Shown here piece after piece: positions 9,047 through 15,486 of a stretch of DNA of 64,000 nt. Origin of the DNA: CBDDKU01 sp965230375 (GTDB taxonomy: Bacteria > Bacteroidota > Bacteroidia > Flavobacteriales_D > Cryomorphaceae); NCBI GenBank assembly GCA_965230375.1, contig CBDDKU010000028.1:62001-126000 (forward strand). Reading direction: 5' to 3'. The notes beneath the pieces are model-generated. The model was not told the DNA's origin. It searched no databases and was given only the letters and a program-made list of their open reading frames with translations. The position numbers were made by a program, and so were the translations under genes. Numbering within the stretch: the stretch's first letter is position 1; every line of letters begins with the position of its first letter.

Positions 9047-10837
9047 ATGAAACATTTTAACACAGCTATGCTAGCAGCTCTATTGTGTGGAGCAGCTCAA
9101 GGACAGGTCAACACCACGACAATTTCAGCGAACAACTATATCTGGAGTCAGAATACCAATGGCATCATGTTCCACAATGCGCAATTAGGTGCAGGTGGAT
9201 TTGAAGCGCCCTTTGCATCGGGTATTTACAGCATCTTCGCTCATAGCTTCATCATTGCGGGACAGACAGGCGATGGAGAGATTCGCTCTCACTATCAGAC
9301 GTTCTGTCAAGATTTGAATAATGAATCCTGCGAGTCGGTTTATGGACCCTTGAAGATAGGAGCGGAGCAAAATATCGAATCTGAAATTGTTGATTTCAAC
9401 CACGTGTGGTATGTTGAAGCCAATCAGATTACGGATCAGATTTCTTACTTCGATTGTTTGGAAGATCCCAATTGCGATGAGTCCACAGAATTTCCCGCTT
9501 ACACTATTCCAGACGATATCATCAACTGGCCAGCACACGGCAATACCGATCTGGGGTTTGCCGAAAACCTGGCGCCCTTTGTAGATAGAGACGGAGATGG
9601 ACAGTACGATGCCAACTCAGGTGATTACCCCAATCTCTGCGGTGACTTTATGACCTATTTTATCCATAACGACGTAGGCACAGACGAAACCAGTTATAGC
9701 GAAACCCCACTGGGAGTTGAGATTCACACCACGATATACGGCTATCTCGGCGCAGGCGATGCCTTCGATAATACGCTCTTTGTGCGCCACAAGGTTATCA
9801 ACCGGAGCGATGATGACTACGTGGATGTCTACATGGGGAACTTCACGGATTTTGATCTCGGTAATCCTTCGGATGATCGCATTGCTACTGATGTGAGTAG
9901 AAGTATGTATTACGTATACAATGGCGGAGCAAACGATGCGCCTTCTTCTGCAGGCCCTGGCTACGGAACTGACCTTCCTGCTATGGCAGTCCGTTATCTG
10001 GGCGGAGCACTTCTTCCAGCCGATGGAGCCGACAATGAGCATGACTACGATGGGTACACTTCTTACGCAAATGCAGGGGCTGGTTGGAATGATGGAATCG
10101 AAGACAACGAGCGACAAGCTTTGAACTCGACGATGACTTTTTCGCTTGATCTGGGGTCTCAGACTGGTGCCCCGGTAACTCCGGTACAACACTACTATTT
10201 TCTACAGGGAATTTGGGGAAATGGCGTCAGTATGACTTATGGCGAAATTGGCTACAATACGGCGAATGGAACCGTGGCCAGGTATATTTTTGACGGAGTA
10301 AGTGATCCGTACTTTGCGGGTACGGGTGGAGTCGATCCGGAATATACCAACCCGAATGGCTGGACGGAAGAAGGCGAAGCTCTGGTGCCGAGCGACCGTC
10401 GGATGATCGCTGGATCTGGGCCGTTTGATTTACCATCCGGGACATCGCAGACATTAGACTATGCCATGATTTTTGCTCGTGATTCTTTCGAAGAAGAAGA
10501 GACGGTGATTGAGACACTTGAGAATTACGCCGATGCAATCGTGGGTATGGAGTGTCCCGTTCAGCCTGATATTACCACTGGGATTGACGATGTGGCAAAA
10601 GAACTCGAGTTTACCATGTTTCCGAATCCTGCAAGTGATCAGGTGACAATCCGGCTGGGAGAATCGCATGGACAAACTCGTGTTGAAGTATTGGATCTCA
10701 GTTCTCGTGTGATCCAGCAAACTGTCTTTACCAATACCCATCAAATGACAGTTTCGCTCGATATGGCCGCAGGCCAGTACTTGCTCCGTATTTCTACAGA
10801 CGATCGAGTGGGAGTGAAGAAGTTGACGAAGTTTTAA
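9047..10837 (+). CDS. Secreted T9SS type A sorting-domain protein
   Basis: A 596-residue exported protein. The signal peptide is MKHFNTAMLAALLCGAAQGQ. The last ~75 residues are a T9SS type A C-terminal domain (MFPNPASDQVTIRL, VEVLDLSSRVI, LDMAAGQYLLRI, KKLTKF), which routes cargo through the type IX secretion pore and is then cleaved or anchored. The body is acidic and rich in Asp/Asn/Gly/Tyr. A DRDGDGQYD stretch near 180-195 looks like a calcium-binding thrombospondin-type repeat. No enzymatic motif was recognised. Confidence 0.85.
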   Translation: MKHFNTAMLAALLCGAAQGQVNTTTISANNYIWSQNTNGIMFHNAQLGAGGFEAPFASGIYSIFAHSFIIAGQTGDGEIRSHYQTFCQDLNNESCESVYGPLKIGAEQNIESEIVDFNHVWYVEANQITDQISYFDCLEDPNCDESTEFPAYTIPDDIINWPAHGNTDLGFAENLAPFVDRDGDGQYDANSGDYPNLCGDFMTYFIHNDVGTDETSYSETPLGVEIHTTIYGYLGAGDAFDNTLFVRHKVINRSDDDYVDVYMGNFTDFDLGNPSDDRIATDVSRSMYYVYNGGANDAPSSAGPGYGTDLPAMAVRYLGGALLPADGADNEHDYDGYTSYANAGAGWNDGIEDNERQALNSTMTFSLDLGSQTGAPVTPVQHYYFLQGIWGNGVSMTYGEIGYNTANGTVARYIFDGVSDPYFAGTGGVDPEYTNPNGWTEEGEALVPSDRRMIAGSGPFDLPSGTSQTLDYAMIFARDSFEEEETVIETLENYADAIVGMECPVQPDITTGIDDVAKELEFTMFPNPASDQVTIRLGESHGQTRVEVLDLSSRVIQQTVFTNTHQMTVSLDMAAGQYLLRISTDDRVGVKKLTKF

Positions 10838-10856
10838 TTGGACTTACTAGAAAACG

Positions 10857-10892
10857 AAAAAGCGACCCGAAATAATTCGGATCGCTTTTTTT
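10857..10892. terminator. Bidirectional terminator between T9SS gene and ssb
   Basis: The stem AGCGA-C-CCGAA (10861-10871) pairs with TTCGG-A-TCGCT (10876-10886) around an ATAA loop, with one internal mismatch. A T-run follows at 10886-10892 and an A-run precedes it, so it can serve both converging genes. Confidence 0.9.
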
Positions 10893-10911
10893 GTGGATGA
10901 ACTCGCCGAGT

Positions 10912-11253
10912 TTACTCCCCTTTCTTCCCAAAGAGCAAGAACTGATCTACCCGCACTTCGGTAGCGTATCGCTTATTGCCGGCTTTGTCTTCGTACGAGC
11001 GGCTGGTCAGCTTCCCTTCGATGGCCACTTCTTTTCCTTTGGCCAGGAGTTTCTGAGCTAGTTCGGCTGTTTTGTTCCAAGCCACAAGGGTGTGCCATTG
11101 GGTGTCTTGCACTTTTTGTCCGTCTGCCCCTTTGTAGGAGTTGTCGGTGGCGAGTGAGAAGCGCGTCATCACGGTTCCGTTATCAAAATTGCGCGTTTCA
11201 GGATCCATTCCTAGTCTTCCGATGAGTTGTACTCTGTTTACTAAATTTTGCAT
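10912..11253 (-). CDS. ssb: Single-stranded DNA-binding protein (short form)
   Basis: A 113-residue SSB consisting of one OB fold: NRVQLIGRLGMDPETRNF, MTRFSLATDNSYKG, DTQWHTLVAWNKTAEL, AIEGKLTSRSYEDKAG. It ends at FGKKGE and lacks the disordered linker and acidic DDDIPF-type tip through which housekeeping SSBs recruit partners. It may therefore be a second, specialised SSB paralogue rather than the main replicative one. The upstream region (11404-11460) carries unusual phased CGTTTA repeats. Confidence 0.92.
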   Translation of the reverse strand: MQNLVNRVQLIGRLGMDPETRNFDNGTVMTRFSLATDNSYKGADGQKVQDTQWHTLVAWNKTAELAQKLLAKGKEVAIEGKLTSRSYEDKAGNKRYATEVRVDQFLLFGKKGE

Positions 11254-11403
11254 GTCTTCAACAATTTAAGCGCGGGCTTTACTCAGTGTTTGATTGGCAT
11301 CACCCGCAGATGATTAATGGTTTTGATTTTTGTTTTTGTTGTCTTTCGGTCAGGCCTGTTTTCGATCGACATGACAAAGGTGGGGGGAGTGGAATGGACT
11401 AAT

Positions 11404-11460
11404 CGTTTATTAGGCGTTTACTTGCGTTTATTAAACGTTTGTAAACGTTTATAAACACTT
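11404..11460. repeat. Helically phased CGTTTA repeats upstream of ssb
   Basis: CGTTT begins at 11404, 11415, 11425, 11436 and 11446, with a degenerate CACTT at 11456. The steps are 11, 10, 11, 10 and 10 bp, about one helical turn each. The distal units merge into overlapping palindromes (AAACGTTT twice). The array lies about 150-205 bp upstream of the ssb start. It looks like a multi-site operator, with all sites on one face of the helix. A related set lies at 12500-12534. Confidence 0.6.
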
Positions 11461-11670
11461 ATTGAGTTGGTTTTGGTGAGGAAATGGTTGAATACTGAAA
11501 GTCTCATTGAGATCAATAATTCGAACTCAAGTAAACTGACTTGGATCGTTTTCTTTCTTTTTCCTTTTGTCTATGGAAACAAAAGGAACAAAAATTCCCT
11601 GTTTTCCCAAAGGTGCTTCTCCAGGCCGTTTTTAGAATTTAACGGCCTTCCAAAACGCTGAACAAATCTT

Positions 11671-11742
11671 ACTGACGATCGGTTTCACCGATGTCAGCAT
11701 GTTTAGAGCATACTGACGAGCTGCAAAGCCGCTGTCAGCATG
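11671..11742 (+). repeat. Two related hairpins (left arm of 31-bp inverted repeat plus a diverged copy)
   Basis: Hairpin 1 (11672-11697): CTGAC, bulged G, ATCGGT, loop TTC, ACCGAT, GTCAG. Hairpin 2 (11713-11738): CTGAC, bulged G, AGCTGC, loop AAA, GCCGCT, GTCAG. The outer stem and bulge are identical. The inner stem differs by paired changes (T-A to G-C, T-A to C-G) plus one mismatch. Both are followed by CATG. Conserved fold with changed sequence suggests the hairpin itself is what is maintained. Confidence 0.6.
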
Positions 11743-12061
11743 ATGCGGTCAAATGAAAAAAACAGAACAAGTAATAATTTCAATTGCTCATCATTCGCTC
11801 CACTCCGGTCGTCTGCAAAATTTGCTTTCGCTGCACTGGTGGGAAAACGTAGAGCCGTTAACCGCTTCACATCGCGGTATAACTTCTCAAAGTGAATAGC
11901 AATATTCACCATAAAAGCTCGCATTGTCAGAGACAAGAAAAAGAATGGTGCGCTATCTTTATAAATGATTCCCATTTGATGAAACGGAGAACGCCCCCCC
12001 GTTTTCGAACCATGAAGGCCGATAAAAGTGGTAGTCGACTTTGGAGCGGATGATGTCAATT

Positions 12062-12092
12062 ATGCTGACATCGGTGAAACCGATCGTCAGTA
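12062..12092 (-). repeat. Inverted copy of hairpin 1 (right arm of 31-bp inverted repeat)
   Basis: Positions 12062-12092 are an exact reverse complement of 11670-11700, so the two arms bracket about 360 bp of DNA. The arm itself folds into the same bulged hairpin. A second overlapping palindrome, GATGTCA (12052-12058) with TGACATC (12066-12072), adjoins it. Confidence 0.65.
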
Positions 12093-12376
12093 TCGTTGTC
12101 GGCCGGTCTGGCGCTTCTCTTATCTTCAAAAAAGAGAAGTAGAAGATCAACTTTCGAAAACAAATGATTTTTTGCTTCTTTTTCATCTACGGGAAAAACG
12201 AAGAGAAAAGAAAACGATCCAAATCAGATTGCAAATCGGGAGAACACTACAAATTCTAACAACACCCTACCAATCACATCATCATTAATAAAGCAATACC
12301 AAAACCAACATATACCTACCCCTTATTTCCTCTAGCGTATCCATGACGTATCCCCTAAGTTAGTACGGAGATGGTC

Positions 12377-12420
12377 CGCCTTAGGATCGCCATGTTACCG
12401 CCATAGAACCGCCTTAGAGC
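12377..12420 (+). repeat. 11-bp tandem repeat, four copies
   Basis: CGCC begins at 12377, 12388, 12399 and 12410, an exact 11-bp period. The units follow a rough consensus CGCC(T/A)TAGAAC. The period is near one helical turn, so the array could present repeated protein contacts on one face, or simply be slippage. Confidence 0.5.
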
Positions 12421-12429
12421 AAAATGACG

Positions 12430-12534
12430 TTGACTCGTTCTAGTCAATTTTTTGCATCTTTGAGAAGGACTGGTGGAGGGAAGCGTAGAATTACATTACA
12501 CGTATAATTATACGTTTATAAACGTTTAATAACG
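12430..12534. promoter_or_regulatory. Palindromes ahead of the cassette array
   Basis: TTGACT (12430-12435) and AGTCAA (12442-12447) form an inverted repeat with a 6-nt gap. Further on, ACGTATAATTATACGT (12500-12515) is a perfect 16-bp palindrome, overlapped by ACGTTTATAAACGT (12512-12525). CG dinucleotides recur at 12501, 12513, 12523 and 12533. The ACGTTTATAAAC core is shared with the ssb-upstream array. An operator or promoter role is inferred only from symmetry and position. Confidence 0.4.
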
Positions 12535-12591
12535 GCTATTTGTAGAGCCAGCTTGGAAAAAGATTCAAAAACGAATATCAACCCATATGTC

Positions 12592-12649
12592 GGATAACAA
12601 GCATACTGCGTAGGCCGAAGTCTTGACGAAGGACTAATGGGTGTTATCC
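12592..12649 (+). repeat. attC-like stem-loop spacer 1
   Basis: The terminal 8-bp inverted repeat is GGATAACA (12592-12599) with TGTTATCC (12642-12649). Inside is a shorter stem AGTCTT...AAGGACT around GACG with one bulged G. It precedes the first cassette gene and carries the TAACA left end seen in the other spacers. It does not fit the canonical integron core-site consensus exactly. Confidence 0.4.
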
Positions 12650-12666
12650 AATTGTTACCACACAAT

Positions 12667-13215
12667 ATGAAATCTAATACTGAAGAAATAGAAGATCAAA
12701 TTAAAATGACATCCATAAGAGGACGTTTAGCATTTGGTGTGTCTTGTATTCAGAGATTCACTGACGAAAATGAAATCAAAAATACCTGGATTGATAGACT
12801 CATTGACACCCTATGGGAATTCACTACTTCTGAGCGTTTGGATGAGTGGGATGAAAAAATAAGTGATCTAAGACCTGTTCATATTCTAGATACTTCACCA
12901 GGTAATAAATATTCGGATTACCCTTCTCTTTCTGAATCAGATTTTAATAATTTACGACAATTGTACCGCCAATTGCCCGAAGCATTTATTGAAATGATTG
13001 ATGAAACAATTGAGATTGGAATTGGAAATCTATACGGTGGAACAGGAGATTATAGTGAATTTACTTTGAAACCAACGCTGAGAGTGTTTGAAAAAGCTAA
13101 CTCTTATTTAAATGAAGCTCCAGATTTCAAACAATTTATGAGATCAAAATTTAGTGAATTTCACGGATGGGGTGATCCGATTGAAAAAGAAAAATTTAAA
13201 GAAAACGTGTGGTAA
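12667..13215 (+). CDS. Hypothetical protein, cassette gene 1
   Basis: I do not recognise this protein. With the ATG at 12667 it is 182 residues, soluble, acidic and mostly helical, starting MKSNTEEIEDQIKMTS. An in-frame ATG at 12637 lies inside the stem-loop spacer, so the later start is preferred. The sequence contains GRLAFGVSCIQR and WDEKISDLRPVHILD, and a glycine-rich IGIGNLYGGTGDYSEF near the middle. The gene is A/T-richer than dnaE and trxA, has stem-loops on both sides and no neighbouring promoter, as expected for a captured cassette. No function can be assigned. Confidence 0.75.
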   Translation: MKSNTEEIEDQIKMTSIRGRLAFGVSCIQRFTDENEIKNTWIDRLIDTLWEFTTSERLDEWDEKISDLRPVHILDTSPGNKYSDYPSLSESDFNNLRQLYRQLPEAFIEMIDETIEIGIGNLYGGTGDYSEFTLKPTLRVFEKANSYLNEAPDFKQFMRSKFSEFHGWGDPIEKEKFKENVW

Positions 13216-13219
13216 AAAG

Positions 13220-13276
13220 GTGTATGAATTCATAGCGGCCTAACGGCACGCTACGCTTCATACACGAATCGTTGGC
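13220..13276 (+). repeat. attC-like stem-loop spacer 2
   Basis: The outer stem is GTGTATGAA (13220-13228) with TTCATACAC (13257-13265). The inner stem is TAGCG-GCC (13233-13240) with GGC-A-CGCTA (13245-13253) around TAAC. The internal GCCTAACG (13238-13245) and terminal CGTTGGC (13270-13276) are complementary apart from one extra T. An unpaired base of this kind is typical of attC sites. GCCTAAC fits the RYYYAAC half of the integron consensus; GTTGGCA does not fit GTTRRRY. Confidence 0.5.
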
Positions 13277-13294
13277 AAACATTAGAAAAAAACA

Positions 13295-13756
13295 ATGACT
13301 ACCCTCAAATCTCTAACGCTACTCTTGATTTTGAATTCGTGCACTGTTACTTTCGAGACGGAGCCTGAGTGGGATAAGGGGAATCTATACAAAGTCAAAA
13401 ATGTAAGTTCGACTATAAGCGGTGACACAACCATCGTTTATTTAAATGACCATTCTTTCATCTATTATGACGAGTATCTAGTTTGGAAAGGCAATTATTT
13501 CATCTGGAAGAATAAAGAACTACTTCGCGATGCACAAATTTTAAAAATCCGCTCCATTCAGGACAAAAGGGATATGGCCTTCGATATGATTTACCTTCCT
13601 GAGAATATGAATGAAGTGAACAAGCATTTTGATACGAATGATGATTGGCGGCAAATATCTAATTTAGTTTTAACGTCCTTCGATCCAACCGAAATCATGA
13701 ACTTTCGAAACGCGCATGATTATATAAATGCAGTACAACAAAGATTACACGGGTAA
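13295..13756 (+). CDS. Small lipoprotein, cassette gene 2 (probably frameshifted)
   Basis: The ORF gives 153 residues with a lipoprotein signal (MTTLKSLTLLLILNSC). The body is rich in Trp/Tyr/Asp and beta-strand-like (NHSF-type patterns such as YLNDHSFIYYDEYLVW). I do not recognise a family. It stops at 13756 while another frame opens at 13728. Removing one A from the AAA at 13740-13742 joins the two into a single 223-residue protein. Sits between stem-loop spacers 2 and 3. Confidence 0.6.
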   Translation: MTTLKSLTLLLILNSCTVTFETEPEWDKGNLYKVKNVSSTISGDTTIVYLNDHSFIYYDEYLVWKGNYFIWKNKELLRDAQILKIRSIQDKRDMAFDMIYLPENMNEVNKHFDTNDDWRQISNLVLTSFDPTEIMNFRNAHDYINAVQQRLHG

Positions 13757-13964
13757 CTTCAGACAACTATTCTTCGACTTCTCAAATTGCTCAGACTCTT
13801 GCTTTGCATCTGAAAGAATTAAGCTAACTGGTGAGATGTTGTACGAAGTGAAGCTCGATCATTTCTGGGAAAAGGACAAGAAGGTCGACGCTGACACCCT
13901 TGTTTCCAAATTGAACAAGATTCTTCAACTGAAAGGAGTAGAAAAAATAAAAACGACCAGCTAA
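13728..13964 (+). CDS. Downstream half of cassette gene 2
   Basis: A 78-residue frame overlapping the previous ORF by 29 bp in the +1 frame. The ATG at 13728 has no good upstream ribosome-binding site and lies inside the previous gene, so I read it as the C-terminal part of the same lipoprotein (continuing ...NAVQQ into DYTGNFRQLFFDFS) separated by a one-base frameshift. If it is a separate gene, its product is a small soluble protein of unknown function with two nearby Cys (NCSDSCF). Confidence 0.4.
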   Translation: MQYNKDYTGNFRQLFFDFSNCSDSCFASERIKLTGEMLYEVKLDHFWEKDKKVDADTLVSKLNKILQLKGVEKIKTTS

Positions 13965-14025
13965 CAATGGGTAAAATGCATAAGCTCCTGACGTCGCTTA
14001 CGACATCAATCCCGGTCCGTTGGCA
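13959..14025 (+). repeat. attC-like stem-loop spacer 3
   Basis: The left end AGCTAACAATGGG and right end CCCGGTCCGTTGGC form the outer pairing, with GGG/CCC and TAAC/GTTGG. The inside has a near-perfect hairpin GACGTCG-CTTA-CGACATC. The same CGTTGGCAA right end occurs in spacer 2. The next gene starts 18 bp later. Confidence 0.45.
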
Positions 14026-14042
14026 ACATTTAAAAGAACCAT

Positions 14043-14706
14043 ATGAAAATTGGAGTATTTATAAGTTTCTGCTGGGATGATCGACGACTTATGAATCGGA
14101 TAAAGTCTAAACTCGAAAAAGAGCGAAACGCTTAAACCTATTGTCATAACCGAAAAAGAAAGAGCTGATGCGAGACTTCTGAATACTGAAAAAGTAGCTA
14201 AGGGAATTGTACAAGCTAAATTTTTCATTCCTATCCTTACTTTAAAGTCATTAACGAATCAATGGGTTAATCAAGAAATAGGGTTTGCGGCTGCTAAAGG
14301 GAAGTTAATTTATCCATTAATTCAAGATGTACTTCTGACCGAAAGAAGGTTGAAAGGTTGGATCCATGGAGAAAGAGACCAACCGTATCAGTTCAAATTT
14401 TTGACAGAAGAAAAGAAAAACAGAAAGGAATTTCGAAAAGCATATCAATCGTTATTAAAAGATCTAGAAGACAATTCTCAACCAATTTTATTATCGCAAT
14501 TACATCCTTTAGAAATGCGGAAATTCGGAAGAGGTGAAATTGTTTATGTCAATGATGAAAGTAGACACCTTCTATTAAATGACCATATATACCCATTACA
14601 AAATTCTGATGTATACAATCAAATCTTCAAAATGAATGGAAAAAGAGAGAGGTATTTAACTGAGCAAGAATTTAATGACTATCCAATTGAACGAATTATA
14701 AAATAA
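14043..14706 (+). pseudogene. TIR-domain protein, cassette gene 3, frameshifted
   Basis: Starting at ATG 14043 the frame reads KIGVFISFCWDDRRLMNRI and stops at 14133. From 14104 the +1 frame is open to 14706 and continues PIVITEKERADARLL, then AKFFIPILTLKSLTNQWVNQ and EIGFAAAKGKLIYPLI. Together these make a TIR domain: strand A, the polar helix, and the WVNQE glutamate that is catalytic in NADase TIRs. About 95 residues of unknown C-terminal region follow. Dropping one A from the A5 run at 14116-14120 restores the frame (KLEK-S-ETLKP). Prokaryotic TIRs of this kind mostly act in antiphage NAD+ depletion; that role is inferred. An intact distal ORF from 14350 may be called alone by gene finders. 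Confidence 0.6.
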
Positions 14707-14711
14707 AAAAA

Positions 14712-14772
14712 CGTTGACCAACAATGAACTGAGCTAAATTCTAGTTTTTATTGGCATTTGGCTCACATAGTT
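14712..14772 (+). repeat. attC-like stem-loop spacer 4 (degenerate)
   Basis: The left end CCAACAATGAAC and right end ATAGTTAGG are partly complementary. The inner stem GAGCTAAAT (14731-14739) pairs with ATTTGGCTC (14756-14764), with one G-T. It closes the run of small cassette genes; the next gene (14836) has its own leader. Confidence 0.35.
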
Positions 14773-14835
14773 AGGATCGTATTCCAAACCAGATAACCGA
14801 AAACCAATCAAATTAGCCACCAAACCATCAGAACC

Positions 14836-15355
14836 ATGAAAAGAACAACCACCAGAATGACTTACATCGCTGTGCTTTTTGCCGCGGCATCTATCTTCTC
14901 AAGCTGTGATCAAAAAGAAAAGGAAGTAGTCAAAGAAGTTGAAAAGGAAGTGGTCATAGCTCCTGAGAAACCTGAGTATTTCCTGCTGCGCCCAGAAGTT
15001 GAAAAGGCCTACGGATACTCACATGCAGTGAAAATTGGAAATAGCATAAAAATTTCTGGAGCGGTAAGTATGGACGCAGAAGGTAATCCCACGGCTGTGG
15101 GAGATATTGAGCAACAGATGAAAAACTGCTACGCCGATCTGGAAAAAATTCTCAATCATTTTGATTGCACCTTCGACGATGTGGTCAAAGAAGACATCTT
15201 TACGACAGATATGGCGCAGATGCTCGAGAAGCTCGGCGTATAGAGCTGAAGTGTACCAAAACGGATTTCCTACAGGTTCATGGCTCGAAGTAAAAGGATT
15301 AGCCTTACCTGAGTTTATGGTTGAGATTGAGCTTGAAGTACATAAGTCAGAGTAA
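14836..15355 (+). pseudogene. RidA-like (YjgF/L-PSP) lipoprotein, frameshifted
   Basis: The first frame (to 15243) encodes a lipoprotein signal (MTYIAVLFAAASIFSSC), an EKEVVKEVEKE linker, and the N-terminal two thirds of a RidA fold (VKIGNSIKISGAVSMDAEG, NCYADLEKILNHFDCTFDDV, FTTDM). The +1 frame then continues AYRAEVYQNGFPTGSWLEV and ALPEFMVEIELEV, the usual RidA C-terminus. Dropping one G of the GG at 15235-15236 joins them. RidA proteins hydrolyse reactive enamine/imine intermediates, normally in the cytosol; an exported lipid-anchored member is unusual. It is either a recent pseudogene or a consensus error. Confidence 0.65.
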
Positions 15356-15486
15356 GGCAATACGCTAAATGCGATAAAACTACAGCACAAACCGTTTTAA
15401 CGGTTTAAAAAATGCCACATCTACGTCGCATTCATTCAAAAAAATAGATGAGTGCCTCGTTGAGTACCAAAGTCTATGGTTATTGC

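Larger units (their letters stand above)
11254..12590. other. 1.3-kb gene-free region with structured repeats
   Basis: No convincing gene is visible between ssb and the first cassette gene. The short open frames here have no recognisable domain and run through inverted repeats. The stretch contains the phased CGTTTA array, a family of three CTGAC-bracketed hairpins, a C7 run at 11994-12000, an 11-bp tandem repeat (12377-12420), an 18-bp inverted repeat and palindromes at 12500-12534. It may be a decayed mobile element or the regulatory leader of the cassette array that follows. Confidence 0.6.

Noticed and set aside
11703..12059. Minus-strand frames in the gene-free region, also 11959-12186
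   Set aside because: They run through the inverted repeats and hairpins, overlap each other and show no domain or signal; treated as chance frames in non-coding DNA.
13998..14228. A 76-codon minus-strand frame
   Set aside because: It is antisense to the TIR gene; the plus-strand frames carry the recognisable TIR motifs.
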